Positions 45,285-54,847 of a stretch of DNA of 64,000 nucleotides are shown piece after piece. The notes beneath the pieces were generated by a model, which did not search any database, was not told the DNA's origin, and saw only the letters and a list, made by a program, of their open reading frames with translations. A program made the translations under genes and the position numbers. The DNA comes from Psychrobacter sp. FDAARGOS_221 (lineage in GTDB: Bacteria > Pseudomonadota > Gammaproteobacteria > Pseudomonadales > Moraxellaceae): contig NZ_NWFK02000001.1 of assembly GCF_002313155.2 (NCBI RefSeq), forward strand, positions 2,542,001 through 2,606,000. The letters are read 5' to 3'. The number at the start of each line of letters is the position of its first letter. Position 1 is the first letter of the stretch.

Positions 45285-46670
45285 TTATTCGCGCACTCCC
45301 GTTTCTATTTCGTGACATACTTGTTCAAATTGAACCAGCTCATCTTCTAATAATTTGAGCATGTTTTGAACTTTAGGTAAGGTCTTGCTACAAGCCACAA
45401 TCCCGAATTCAATACGGTCTAAGTAACTGGCAAGCGTAATATTCATTGCTTGGCCGTTGAATAAGATTGACGCGGGGTACAGCGCTCTTAGCTCAGAACC
45501 ATTCCAGTATAGCTTCTTTTTAGAGCCAGGTACATTAGAGATAATCAAGTTAAACGCTTGTTTTTTCGGATATATACTGGTCAATACGTTAACAAATTCC
45601 CAGCTATAAGAGACCAGGCTGTAGTTAATCACTTCAGACTGAGTCATGCGCCCAAAGCGGCTTTTGCCATCATTCATGCTATTGTGGACCAGTTTTAGAC
45701 GCTCTAGTGGGCTGTCTAAATGAGTGCCTAGATTACACAAAATAAAGGCAAACTGGTTACCGGCTGCGCTCTCATCTTTACGCATTGAGTAGGGTACCCA
45801 AGCAATCAGTGGTTCTTTTGGCAGCTCATTCATAGACTCCAAGTATTGACGCAGAGCCCCTGAGCAGATGGCCAATACCACATCATTGATGCTGACGTTT
45901 AAGTTTTTGGCAACCCGTTTAAAGCGCTCAAGATCAAAAGAACCTGCAGTAAAGCGGCGTGAGCTTGAGATGCTTTGGTTTAGGATACTTGCCGGTGCTT
46001 GCGTGGTTCTCACAAAGTTAGAGTCTGAGCCCTGACTTAATGATTTGGCTAACTCAGAAACCACAGGCTTCGCAGTTTTTAACTGATCTTTGACAATGGC
46101 GCCAAAAGTTCGCTTTGGCGGCAAGATGGTTTCTAATTGATAGCGGTGACGCATCATCAGTGCCCATAGCGGCAAGGTAATGGTCTCATTGGGCGATTGT
46201 GACAGTGATTTTTGTACCAAGCGCATCGCAGCCACGCCATCGACCAATGAGTGGTGTATCTTAAAGTACAGTCCAAAACGTTTGGGTCGGCCTTCTGATT
46301 CCGGCTCAATGCCTTCGATAATGTGACATTCCCAAAGGGGACGCGCTCTATCAAGTAGGCGCCCGTGTTCTTTAGAGATATAAGCCAGCAGCTCACGCAC
46401 ACGTGCCGGTTTTGGTAAGGCAATATGGCGCAAATGATGCTCAACATCGAAGTCCTCGTCAACCTCCCAATATGCCAGATTATGGAGTACCTGGTTAAAC
46501 GGGAAAGTAGGCGGTGTCTTTGAAGATTGCATTTGTTGTACTAATGACAGTACATAATCAGGATCAGCATCTTCTGGCTGTTCAAATAAGAACAGACCCC
46601 CGACATGCATCGGCTGTTTACGCTTCTCTAGAAGTAAAAATAATAAATCTACAATGGATAATAGACGCAT
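45285..46670 (-). CDS. WS/DGAT family O-acyltransferase (copy 2)
   Basis: A 461-residue paralogue of the next gene. The catalytic motif is KIHHSLVDGVAAM (near residue 139). Blocks LWECHIIEGIE, SINDVVLAICSGALRQYL, LIAWVPYSMRKDES and NLIISNVPGSKKKLYWNGSEL are present. The start is ATG 46670 with AGGGA upstream; an upstream TTG is rejected. Both copies begin with MRL.S...LLLLEKRKQPMHVGGLFLF, the family's opening. It leads the operon. Together they suggest wax ester or triacylglycerol storage. Confidence 0.92.
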   Translation of the reverse strand: MRLLSIVDLLFLLLEKRKQPMHVGGLFLFEQPEDADPDYVLSLVQQMQSSKTPPTFPFNQVLHNLAYWEVDEDFDVEHHLRHIALPKPARVRELLAYISKEHGRLLDRARPLWECHIIEGIEPESEGRPKRFGLYFKIHHSLVDGVAAMRLVQKSLSQSPNETITLPLWALMMRHRYQLETILPPKRTFGAIVKDQLKTAKPVVSELAKSLSQGSDSNFVRTTQAPASILNQSISSSRRFTAGSFDLERFKRVAKNLNVSINDVVLAICSGALRQYLESMNELPKEPLIAWVPYSMRKDESAAGNQFAFILCNLGTHLDSPLERLKLVHNSMNDGKSRFGRMTQSEVINYSLVSYSWEFVNVLTSIYPKKQAFNLIISNVPGSKKKLYWNGSELRALYPASILFNGQAMNITLASYLDRIEFGIVACSKTLPKVQNMLKLLEDELVQFEQVCHEIETGVRE

Positions 46671-47229
46671 GGCATTCCCTTGCTGTGTCAAATTAAGGTG
46701 TCAGTTAATTTGATTGGTGTTTGTAAAAAATAGCTGGTTAACATAAGTTTGCTAGCCTAGTCGTCATAGTAATCTAGTATGAGCAGTCAATAAAAGTTGT
46801 AGGTGCTGGTTAAAGACTGTCATATCAGCCTATTTATCTACTTCTTTCATTAACTGTTTCAATAGGATTACACCATTTATTTTGCATAAATTGCAATCAC
46901 TATCAAGAATTTTTTGTCAGTTTTGGTGACTATTAATTTAAATAACGATTAACCTAAACAGCTGTCAACTAATTTTATAGCTTCTTAACAATACTAATAG
47001 CAGTTTACTAACTTTAATAGCTATCCATTAGTTTGAGTAACTATTATTTTTTAGTAACTCACATTTTTTTGAGTAACTGACATCTTTAATGACACAGACC
47101 GATGATAACGAAAATTTGAGTGTCAAAACCAACAAAAGCCTATGCTCTAGCAGCGAAGTCGCTGTTATCTACAGAGCATAAGCTTTATCAGTAGTGTTGA
47201 CTTTAATCAGCTCAGTAGCCAGTCAAATC
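46671..47229. other. Intergenic region thiG-WS/DGAT copy 2
   Basis: About 560 bp. It holds a nested hairpin near the thiG 3' end (47136-47192) and AT-rich DNA in which AGTAACT and TTAGTAACT words recur around 47040-47090. No gene is seen. Confidence 0.5.
47136..47192 (-). terminator. Nested hairpin downstream of thiG
   Basis: An outer stem AAGCCTATGCTCT/AGAGCATAAGCTT encloses a perfect inner stem CAGCGA/TCGCTG. On the minus strand T's follow the outer arm (GGCTTTTGTTGG), so it can act as the thiG terminator, though it is unusually elaborate. Confidence 0.55.
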
Positions 47230-48072
47230 TTATTGAAAGAAATAACCGGTTTGTGGCGAGCTGGGCACGGCCATTTTGCGTTTTGGCATACGTCCTGCTA
47301 AGTAAGAGGCGCGACCGGCAATAACGGCATGTCTCATGGCTTCTGCCATCAACACAGGATGTTGAGCATTGGCAATGGCTGAGTTCATTAATACACCGTC
47401 ACAGCCTAGCTCCATAGCAATCGCAGCATCTGACGCTGCACCGACACCAGCATCGACTAATACAGGGATGTTAAATTCTTTGGTGTTTTCGACGATAATG
47501 CTTAACAGATGCGGATTTAATAACCCCAACCCTGAACCAATTAAGCTACCAAGTGGCATAATAGCGACACAGCCCATACTGGCCAATTCTTTGGCAACGA
47601 TTGGGTCATCTGAGGTATAGACCATCACTTCAAAGCCGTCATCGATCAGCTTTTGAGCGGCGATTAAAGTTTGAGTGACATTAGGGTAGAGGGTATTTTG
47701 GTCTCCCAGTACTTCTAACTTAACCAAGTTATGACCATCCAGTAGCTCACGCGCCAGCTGGCAGGTACGAATCGCCGTATCTGCATCAAAGCAGCCAGCA
47801 GTATTTGGCAAGATGGTATATTTTGACGGCGGAATCACTTCTAATAAGTTGGGCTGGTCTTTGTGTTGGCCAATATTAGAGCGGCGAATGGCGACTGTGA
47901 CGATCTCAGCACCAGAGGCAGCAATGGCATCACCGGTTTGTTGCAGGTCTTTGTATTTACCTGTACCAACCAATAATCTTGATGAAAATTTGCGACTGCC
48001 GATGGTTAGGGTGTCTTGAGTCAGTTGCGAGGCTAGGGTGTCAGTGTGGTTTTCTGATAAATCCGTTTTCAT
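47230..48072 (-). CDS. thiG: Thiazole synthase
   Basis: A 280-residue enzyme that builds the thiazole phosphate of thiamine from 1-deoxyxylulose-5-phosphate, dehydroglycine and ThiS-thiocarboxylate. The TIM-barrel words are [58 protein letters not shown] (with the Schiff-base Lys), [15 protein letters not shown] and [32 protein letters not shown]. An N-terminal tail of about 20 residues precedes the core. The usual neighbour thiS is not beside it. No TPP riboswitch is seen upstream. Weak ribosome binding site. Confidence 0.95.
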   Translation of the reverse strand: MKTDLSENHTDTLASQLTQDTLTIGSRKFSSRLLVGTGKYKDLQQTGDAIAASGAEIVTVAIRRSNIGQHKDQPNLLEVIPPSKYTILPNTAGCFDADTAIRTCQLARELLDGHNLVKLEVLGDQNTLYPNVTQTLIAAQKLIDDGFEVMVYTSDDPIVAKELASMGCVAIMPLGSLIGSGLGLLNPHLLSIIVENTKEFNIPVLVDAGVGAASDAAIAMELGCDGVLMNSAIANAQHPVLMAEAMRHAVIAGRASYLAGRMPKRKMAVPSSPQTGYFFQ

Positions 48073-48731
48073 AATGGTTTCAATGACCTATGTTTATTAT
48101 AAGAAGGGTTAATAAGAGAGCTGTGACTCACTGATGACTGCCACCAGCGCTTACTGTGTCTGATTATTAATGCGATTTCTGGGTTAGATGTAGCAGCTAA
48201 ATGTAGCAATTAAATATAGGAGCTTAGTTTGAGTGTTGCGTTATGCAAAGCTTGCAGCCCATTGCGCCACTCATAAAGCAGTTTATAAACAAATTGGCAT
48301 AAACAACTTGCGCTGGCATCAGTTATTGCAGACACCAACACATTATAACAAATTGACAATCGGCTGTTGTTTAAAACCGGTACTATTAACCACAAAATCG
48401 CTATAAAAAAATGACAATATAATTTTTGGCACAATTAACTTAAACCATCGGCAGAGCAAGGATGCAAAAGCGTGCTAATATAAAGCTAGGATAGCAGACA
48501 TTAGCCAGTGAATCCTTTATAATCTGCTATGATTTTAAAGGGGTGACCGTCAATAACAGTTATTAAACTCATTTATTAACCTTATTGGTTAAAAAGTTAG
48601 GACTGTTTTCACAGTAGCTATATAATAAAGACATAATATAACCCTTTTTTATTTGAATGGGTTTAAGACCTTATTGAACACAAATTATTTAAATTAAAAC
48701 CAAGTTAAGCACAAACAACGAAGGTGTGAAT
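48073..48731. other. Divergent intergenic region thiG / LysM-SPOR gene
   Basis: About 660 bp, AT-rich. A TATAAT word occurs near 48621-48626 but the -35 is poor. No gene, RNA or riboswitch is recognised. Confidence 0.4.
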
Positions 48732-50054
48732 ATGAATTCGTCACGACAATTACTATTGGGTACCGGTGTATTTCTTGGCGGTAGCGTGCTACTGTTCGCT
48801 ATGGTTAAGCAGATGGATGCGCCAAAAAACAGTAGCGTAGACGACACGCCAAAAGTGGCAGAGGTGAGTGTGTCAAACGCCAAAAATGACAATCCTCTGA
48901 CTGCCGATGTCGAAACCGAAGAGCGTATCTTGGCTCAAAAACGTATTGAGCGCGAAAACAAAATGGCAGAGCTTGAGCGCCGTACCCGTCAGGTGTTAAG
49001 TGAGCAAGAAAAAGCCGAAGCTTTGGCGATGCAAAAAGCGCGCTTAGAAAATGAGCAATATGCAACTAATGCAGCTGAGCCTATTATCGAAGAAAAACCA
49101 GAAGATGAAGCGCCGGCTAAAACGCCGGTAACGGTGACTAAGCCTGTGGTTAAAGCGCGTCCTGTGCCTGTTGAGCCGGTTATTGTCGCAAAAAATAATG
49201 ATGCTAAAACAGAGACTAAAAAAACCGCGCCAGCCAAACCTGCTGAGACCAAAGCAGAAACTAAGCCAGCAGCGCCTCAAACAGCGTCTAATAGTAGCCA
49301 AAAATACACCATTAAAAGAGGTGATAACCTGACCAAATTGGCACGTCAGTACAATGTGCCGGTTCAAGCCTTGGCTCAGGCGAATAAAATGGCGACCAAT
49401 AGCACCTTAAGAGTGGGACAAAGCATTACGGTTCCTGCCAGTGGTCAAGTAGATCGTTTGGTGCGTGATTATCAAGCCAGTAACAAAAGCAGCAACAACA
49501 CCAAGACTGAGACCAACACCAAAGCTAAATCACAGCCAGCGTCTGGACCAAGCCGTCAGACAGGTTATGAAGTCAAAGCAGGTGATGGTCTGATTAAGCT
49601 GGCACGCCAATACAATGTACCGGTATCGGCTTTGGCTGAAGCCAATAACATGAGCACTAACAGTACGCTTAGAGTGGGTCAGAAGTTAACCATTCCATCG
49701 CGTGCTCAGGTTGCGAGACTGCAACGTGAGGCAGAGCAAAGACAAGCTGCTGAGCAAAACAAACGTGATGCTCAAAAGCGTCTAGCAGAAGCTCGCAGTA
49801 AGGCCGCAAGCGGTGAAGCCAAAGGTACCTTTGGGGTTCAAGTGGCATTGGCCAATAACCAAGCCAAAGCGGATGAGATTGTCAAACAGCTGCGTGCTGC
49901 AGGATATCCGGCGAAGACCAGTAAGACCAGTAGAGGGGTGCGCGTTATTGTAGGCCCTGAAAAAGGTAAAGAAGCTGCGCTGGCGTTGAAAGATAAGATT
50001 AACGCCGACTCACGCACCGATGTGAATAATGCGTGGGTGTTATATTGGCGCTAG
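48732..50054 (+). CDS. LysM and SPOR domain envelope protein
   Basis: A 440-residue peptidoglycan-binding protein. Residues 1-26 form a membrane anchor (RQLLLGTGVFLGGSVLLFAMV). A coiled-coil-like charged stretch and a Lys/Ala/Pro-rich linker lead to two LysM domains at about 190-234 (YTIKRGDNLTKLARQYNVPV) and 277-321 (YEVKAGDGLIKLARQYNVPV). A C-terminal SPOR domain (about 364-440, GTFGVQVALANN) follows. SPOR domains bind denuded glycan strands at division sites. A role in cell division or envelope remodelling is inferred. Start at ATG 48732 with AAGG eight bases upstream; a GTG at 48726 lies nearly on that site. No catalytic domain is present. Confidence 0.88.
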   Translation: MNSSRQLLLGTGVFLGGSVLLFAMVKQMDAPKNSSVDDTPKVAEVSVSNAKNDNPLTADVETEERILAQKRIERENKMAELERRTRQVLSEQEKAEALAMQKARLENEQYATNAAEPIIEEKPEDEAPAKTPVTVTKPVVKARPVPVEPVIVAKNNDAKTETKKTAPAKPAETKAETKPAAPQTASNSSQKYTIKRGDNLTKLARQYNVPVQALAQANKMATNSTLRVGQSITVPASGQVDRLVRDYQASNKSSNNTKTETNTKAKSQPASGPSRQTGYEVKAGDGLIKLARQYNVPVSALAEANNMSTNSTLRVGQKLTIPSRAQVARLQREAEQRQAAEQNKRDAQKRLAEARSKAASGEAKGTFGVQVALANNQAKADEIVKQLRAAGYPAKTSKTSRGVRVIVGPEKGKEAALALKDKINADSRTDVNNAWVLYWR

Positions 50055-50157
50055 TTATTATTAGTGCTAACAGCTAGCCTAGCTTCCTAGACTGATTTAC
50101 GATTAGACGGCGTACTTTAAACAAGCAGTATCTATTCTAAAAAGCATGGTTCACATT

Positions 50158-50191
50158 AAAAAGCACGGCCTTTATGGGTCGTGTTTTTTTA
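50158..50191 (+). terminator. Terminator of the LysM-SPOR gene
   Basis: GCACGGCC/GGTCGTG(T) around TTTATG, then seven T's. Confidence 0.75.
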
Positions 50192-50380
50192 TGCCTTATC
50201 ATAAACCAATGAGCTTGCATTTGATTAACGCACTGTATAAATACTTAACCAAATATAAACAGCTGATACAGGGGTTTTGTTTAATATAAATACAGTACCT
50301 AGTAAGGAAAGGCTGTACGATAGTAAAACGGTCATAAGAAACAGTAATAATAGACAGTAGTGAAAAAGGATAAAAAAGAC

Positions 50381-50395
50381 TGATAATAGTTATCA
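50381..50395. promoter_or_regulatory. Fur-box-like inverted repeat upstream of katE
   Basis: TGATAATAGTTATCA matches the 7-1-7 Fur consensus TGATAATnATTATCA at 14 of 15 positions (counting n as a match), 100 bp before the katE start. Confidence 0.45.
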
Positions 50396-50494
50396 CTACT
50401 GTTTCTTGAAAATAAATAATAATTACTGCTGATTTAAAAATAAAACAAGATAAATCACTCATCCACAATAAGTTTAGCCAAAAAGGATATGGTA

Positions 50495-52564
50495 ATGAAA
50501 GACGATATTAATCATAAGGACCCTGCTCAGGATATGAACCCACACGTTGGCGAGGGCGGAGAAACCCATCAACGTGCAGGCAAAGACAGCACCGTACTAA
50601 CGACTCAGCAAGGCGTGCCCATTGCAGACAATCAAAACTCACTTAAAGCAGGTCCAAGAGGTCCAGCTTTATTAGAAGACTTCATATTACGTGAGAAAAT
50701 CACCCATTTTGACCATGAGCGTATTCCAGAGCGTATTGTGCATGCGCGTGGTTCCGGTGCGCACGGTTATTTCGAATTAACCGAATCATTGGAAGAATAT
50801 ACCACGGCTAAAATCTTGACCGAAACAGGCAAGCAAACCCCGCTATTTACTCGCTTCTCAACGGTAGCTGGTAATAAAGGCTCAAAAGATACGCCTCGTG
50901 ATGTGCGCGGCTTTGCAGTCAAAATTTATACTTCCGAGGGCAACTGGGACATAGTGGGTAACAATATGCCCATCTTCTTTATCCAAGATGCCATCAAGTT
51001 CCCAGACTTTGTGCATGCAGTGAAGCCAGAGCCAGATCGTGGTTTTCCACAAGCCGCCTCAGCGCATGATACGTTTTGGGACTTTGTGTCATTGAGCCCA
51101 GAGACCATGCATAATCTAATCTGGTTGATGAGTGACCGTGCGATTCCACGTAGTTTACGTATGATGGAAGGCTTTGGTATTCACTCGTATCGTCTGATTA
51201 ACAAAGAGGGTAAAAGCACCTTTGTTCGTTTTCATTGGAAGCCAAAATTAGGCGTTCAAGGGTTAACTTGGGATGAAGCAGTGAAAATTTCAGGTGCGGA
51301 TCCCGATTACAACCGCCGTGACTTATTTGAAGCCATTGAAGCCGGTAATTATCCAGAATGGGAATTTGGCGTTCAGTTATTCACGGAAGAAGAAGCCGAG
51401 AAGTTCCCGTTTGATCACTTAGATGCGACCAAGCTGATTCCTGAAGAATTAGTGCCGGTGAAAATTATCGGTAAGATGGTGTTAAACCGCTATCCAGATA
51501 ACTTCTTCGCCGAAACCGAGCAAGTGGCGTTTTGTCCATCGCATCTACCACCAGGTATCGACTTTAGTAACGACCCATTATTACAAGGCCGCTTGTTTAG
51601 CTACCTAGATACTCAGTTATCACGTCTGGGTTCGCCTAACTTCGCGCAAATTCCAATTAATGCACCAAAGTGTCCGTTTGCCAATATGCAGCAAGATGGT
51701 CATATGCAAATGCAAGTGCCTAAAGGCCGCGTGATGTATGAGCCACAAAGCTTAGATCCGACTAAGCCACGTGAAAGTGCGAAGCAAGGCTTTAACTCGT
51801 ATCCAGAGCAGCTTGATGATGGCGTTAAAGGTCGTGTACGTCCAGAAAGCTTTGCCGATCATTACAGTCAGCCACGTATGTTCTACCGCAGCCAGACTGA
51901 AGTGGAACAAAACCACATTGTTGACGCTTACGTGTTTGAGCTAAGCAAAGTCGATACTGCTCACGTGCGTACGCGTATGCTGAGCCATCTGCTCAATATC
52001 GATGAAGATTTGGCCAACCGTGTGGCTGATGGCCTCGGCATGGAGCTACCTGATGCGGCACCGACACATGCGCCTATCGTAGATATGGAGAAGTCACCAG
52101 CGGTTCAAACCCTTGGTATCACGCCAAAAACCTTACAAGGCCGTCAAGTGGGCATCTTAGTGGGTGCTGGCTCTAACCGTGAAGCGATTGAGAAGTTTGA
52201 AAAGGCTGCCAAAAAAGCAGGCGCCAGTGTGAAGATTGTCGCACCGACCAAAGAGGTTGTGCTTAATGATGATTCGCGTATTCAGGCTGATGAAAGTGTA
52301 CAAGGCGGTCCTTCGGTTATCTTTGATGCCGTGGTAAGTATTATTATGCCAGATGTGGCTAAAAAGTTGGCCAAACAAGGCCCTGCTTTAGACTGGTTCA
52401 ATGATGCGTACAATCATTGTAAAGCCATTGCTTATTGCCCAGCCACAGAAGAGCATATCCTAAGCAAGCTGCCAATCAAAAAAGACGAGTTTGTGACGCC
52501 GCTTGATGAGGTAGATGCCTTTATCGAAAATGCAAAATCACGCTTATGGTCACGTGAAAGCTAG
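50495..52564 (+). CDS. katE: Large-subunit catalase, HPII type
   Basis: A 689-residue heme catalase disproportionating hydrogen peroxide. The catalytic His is His83 in [44 protein letters not shown] and [20 protein letters not shown] follow. The proximal heme Tyr is in [20 protein letters not shown]-terminal class I GATase-like (flavodoxin-fold) domain (about 530-688, [20 protein letters not shown]) marks clade 2 large catalases like E. coli HPII (753 residues). Start is ATG 50495, with AAAGGA seven bases upstream; ATG 50489 would overlap that site. Single gene, with a Fur-like site upstream. Confidence 0.96.
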   Translation: MKDDINHKDPAQDMNPHVGEGGETHQRAGKDSTVLTTQQGVPIADNQNSLKAGPRGPALLEDFILREKITHFDHERIPERIVHARGSGAHGYFELTESLEEYTTAKILTETGKQTPLFTRFSTVAGNKGSKDTPRDVRGFAVKIYTSEGNWDIVGNNMPIFFIQDAIKFPDFVHAVKPEPDRGFPQAASAHDTFWDFVSLSPETMHNLIWLMSDRAIPRSLRMMEGFGIHSYRLINKEGKSTFVRFHWKPKLGVQGLTWDEAVKISGADPDYNRRDLFEAIEAGNYPEWEFGVQLFTEEEAEKFPFDHLDATKLIPEELVPVKIIGKMVLNRYPDNFFAETEQVAFCPSHLPPGIDFSNDPLLQGRLFSYLDTQLSRLGSPNFAQIPINAPKCPFANMQQDGHMQMQVPKGRVMYEPQSLDPTKPRESAKQGFNSYPEQLDDGVKGRVRPESFADHYSQPRMFYRSQTEVEQNHIVDAYVFELSKVDTAHVRTRMLSHLLNIDEDLANRVADGLGMELPDAAPTHAPIVDMEKSPAVQTLGITPKTLQGRQVGILVGAGSNREAIEKFEKAAKKAGASVKIVAPTKEVVLNDDSRIQADESVQGGPSVIFDAVVSIIMPDVAKKLAKQGPALDWFNDAYNHCKAIAYCPATEEHILSKLPIKKDEFVTPLDEVDAFIENAKSRLWSRES

Positions 52565-52627
52565 TTATTAAGACTGGTTATAAGATCTAAGTATCTTTGT
52601 AGATATTAGATTAGTCGTGTAATTATC

Positions 52628-52666
52628 CAAACCCAAATGTGCCCTGTGCATGTTTGGGTTTTTTGG
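52628..52666 (+). terminator. Terminator of katE
   Basis: AAACCCAAATG/CATGTTTGGGTTT around a short loop and followed by T's. Confidence 0.8.
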
Positions 52667-52876
52667 TTGTTTTGGCCGATAAAGGATAATCTGCACAAAA
52701 ACAGCTTAGGTAGCAGAGGACACACCCTGTACTAAGTGTTATCATTGCGCCTTACGGCCATATAGTATCAACAAGGAAATATTATTAATTAAAACAATTG
52801 GTTGTGGTTATATTAGCTGCTGTAAATGACAGCTGTATTAACCGTGTATTTTAACTTCTAAGGTGGTAAGCGTTAC
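52667..52876. other. Spacer before the DUF2726 gene
   Basis: Rest of the 312-bp gap after katE. AT-rich, with no clear promoter or structure. Confidence 0.4.
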
Positions 52877-53407
52877 GTGGATTTAATGATTTTAGGCGTG
52901 ATGGTGATGATAGCCCTCATTATCATAATGAGTATTGTCAGCCAGCGCCGTTTTGAAAAAAGCAAAGACAAGCCTGTCAAAGGCGATGAGCTGCCTATTT
53001 GGCCATTTGAGCCCATGCCGATTATGACGGATACGGAAGTATTGTTTTTTGCAAAGTTGCAGCAGGCAGTGCCTGAGTATCATATCTTTGGTCAGGTGCA
53101 GCTGTCACGTATTATCCAGCCCAGTGACGCAGCAGAAGGCGACCGTAGCTTTTGGCTGAACCGCATTTGCCGTCAGAGCGTGGATTATGTATTAGTTGCG
53201 CGTGACGCTCAGACCACGTTATTGGCCATTGAGCTTGATGATTGGACACATGACAGTGCTTCTCGTTCGAAAGCGGATGAGAAAAAGGATAAAGCATTGG
53301 CCAGCGCTGGTATTCCTATTCTCAGGTTTCATGCTGAGCGTATGCCCAGCGCTGACATTATTCGCCATGATATTAAGGCAGTGCTGCGTAAGTATGGTTC
53401 CGGATAG
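52877..53407 (+). CDS. DUF2726 domain protein with N-terminal membrane anchor
   Basis: A 176-residue protein. Residues 4-25 form a hydrophobic helix (ILGVMVMIALIIIMSIV). The cytoplasmic DUF2726 domain (about 50-170) has ALFFAKLQQAVPEYHIFGQVQL-like opening, WLNRICRQSVDYVLV, LLAIELDDWTHD and ILRFHA. DUF2726 is related to restriction-endonuclease-like folds, and the D...E.D pattern (VDYVLV, AIELDD) would fit, but nuclease activity is not shown. Start is GTG 52877 with AAGGTGG upstream; the next in-frame ATG is 52886. A basic lysine-rich stretch follows the helix. Confidence 0.8.
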   Translation: MDLMILGVMVMIALIIIMSIVSQRRFEKSKDKPVKGDELPIWPFEPMPIMTDTEVLFFAKLQQAVPEYHIFGQVQLSRIIQPSDAAEGDRSFWLNRICRQSVDYVLVARDAQTTLLAIELDDWTHDSASRSKADEKKDKALASAGIPILRFHAERMPSADIIRHDIKAVLRKYGSG

Positions 53408-53574
53408 AAGGTAGTGAATAAATTAGTGGCTTTTGTTAACCCCTAACTAGGGTCTGGCGTCAAATTATTGTCAGAGATGCTGTGCATAAAACTTATCGGT
53501 CAACATCAATACTTAATAAATAGCAGTTGGCAGTTTACTATGCGCCAATCTAATTTATTAATTATAGGAATATC

Positions 53575-54357
53575 ATGAGCTTAGTAGATGTTGTTGCTAT
53601 CAAAGGCCATATTCAAAATACTTATTTGGCGGTATATCCTGATAAATTATTATTACTAGATTCTGGTTGTCGCAGTGATGTCGAGCCTATCTTAAGTTAT
53701 ATCACGCAGACATTGCAGCGACCGGTGACACAGCTTAAAACAGTAGTGGTGAGCCATATGCACCCAGACCATGCCGGCGGTGCTAAGCTATTGCAACAAA
53801 AAACCGGTTGTCAGATTGTAGCAGCAGCGGTGTCTAAGCCTTGGTATAGTGGCGTGAAGGGTAGGGTGCAGCATTTAAATGACTTGGCACTGACTTATTA
53901 TGTCGCCAGTCGCCGAGGCAAGTCGGTTACCAATTTGTGGTATCAGCCAATATTAAAAGCAGATATGACACTTGTTGATGGTGATGCTATTCCAGGCTTT
54001 GAGGATTGGATCGCAGTGGCAACGCCTGGACATACTGGGTGTGATCTGTCATTTTGGCATCAGCCCAGCAAGCAGGTGTATACCGGTGATTTAATTTTAA
54101 AAATTAAAAATAAGCTAGTATCACCTCTGGTAATCAACTTCCCTCAAGATTATAAACAGTCTTTGGCAAAGGTTCAGGCATTGCAGCCAGAGCGGGTGTT
54201 ATTGGCGCATGGTGGCAAAGTGATGATGACAGATGCAGACTTTGCAAACTTGATACAAGTAGCACCTGATGAACCGCGTGAGATGAAGATATTAGAGACA
54301 CTCGATATTAAGTTGCCAAAATTTATAGCAGCTAAGCTAAGTACGGCATGCAAGTAA
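53575..54357 (+). CDS. MBL-fold metallo-hydrolase
   Basis: A 260-residue metallo-beta-lactamase-fold hydrolase. The metal motif HxHxDH is SHMHPDHAGG (His61, His63, Asp65, His66). Downstream ligands are His in ATPGHTGCDLSFW, Asp in YTGDLIL and His in LLAHGGK. The substrate is unknown; the fold includes glyoxalase II, lactonases and nucleases. It lacks a signal peptide and the extended loop of classic beta-lactamases, so antibiotic hydrolysis is unlikely. Start ATG 53575 with TAGGAA upstream. Confidence 0.85.
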   Translation: MSLVDVVAIKGHIQNTYLAVYPDKLLLLDSGCRSDVEPILSYITQTLQRPVTQLKTVVVSHMHPDHAGGAKLLQQKTGCQIVAAAVSKPWYSGVKGRVQHLNDLALTYYVASRRGKSVTNLWYQPILKADMTLVDGDAIPGFEDWIAVATPGHTGCDLSFWHQPSKQVYTGDLILKIKNKLVSPLVINFPQDYKQSLAKVQALQPERVLLAHGGKVMMTDADFANLIQVAPDEPREMKILETLDIKLPKFIAAKLSTACK

Positions 54358-54375
54358 AATGGCGACTAAATAAAA

Positions 54376-54482
54376 TATAGTCAGCGAAATACTAAGCGGT
54401 TACGATGTTAACTTCGCTAAGCCTACATTTGTAGTACTTACGCTCGGCTGCCTTGTAACCCTTTTAGATTTCTTTGACCATA
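54376..54482 (+). repeat. MITE-like intergenic repeat (107 bp)
   Basis: Begins TATAGTCAGCGAAAT and ends ATTTCTTTGACCATA; the outer about 28 bases of both ends are inverted repeats of each other (both contain GAAAT, CTAA and GGTTAC in the same order). No coding capacity. A shorter relative is at 37388-37447. Confidence 0.75.
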
Positions 54483-54521
54483 GCAAATTAAAAAACAGTA
54501 AATCAGAAACTGCTGGCAAAG

Positions 54522-54560
54522 AAAAACCCCAATTAAACAGTGTTTAATTGGGGTTTTTAA
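54522..54560. terminator. Bidirectional terminator, MBL gene / tRNA-Lys
   Basis: AAAAACCCCAATTAAACA/TGTTTAATTGGGGTTTTT, a nearly loopless perfect stem with T's. Confidence 0.9.
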
Positions 54561-54565
54561 ATATA

Positions 54566-54641
54566 TGGTGGGCCGACCGCGACTCGAACGCGGGACCAAT
54601 AGATTAAAAGTCTACTGCTCTACCAACTGAGCTATCGGCCC
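54566..54641 (-). tRNA. tRNA-Lys (anticodon UUU), copy 1
   Basis: 76 nt including encoded CCA. Acceptor GGGCCGA/TCGGCCC, D arm GCTC/GAGC, anticodon loop CTTTTAA, T arm CCGCG-TTCGAGT-CGCGG. A G-U pair opens the anticodon stem. Identical to copy 2. Confidence 0.97.
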
Positions 54642-54814
54642 TAAACTTGAAGAGTATTGCTTATCTCTATCAGAGACGAATATTATACTCATCAAAAAAC
54701 AGATTGCAAGATAAAATTGGTTTAAATCATCAAATTTTTAAATGATTATTAAATTCCAAGTAATCACTTAAAACTTATATCAACCAACAATCAGAGACTT
54801 GCTGCTGTAAATAG

Positions 54815-54842
54815 AAAACCCCAGATTTATCTGGGGCATCTT
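54815..54842 (-). terminator. Terminator of tRNA-Lys copy 2
   Basis: On the minus strand GCCCCAGAT/ATCTGGGGT with loop AA(A) and T's after, directly after the tRNA. Confidence 0.75.
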
Positions 54843-54847
54843 GAATA

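Larger units (their letters stand above)
50055..50494. other. Intergenic region LysM-SPOR gene / katE
   Basis: About 440 bp with a terminator (50158-50191) and a Fur-like inverted repeat (50381-50395). No gene is seen. Confidence 0.5.

Noticed and set aside
48073..48200. Possible TPP riboswitch before thiG
   Set aside because: Neither the CTGAGA nor the ACCTGATC-type core words of the thi-box are found on the minus strand here.
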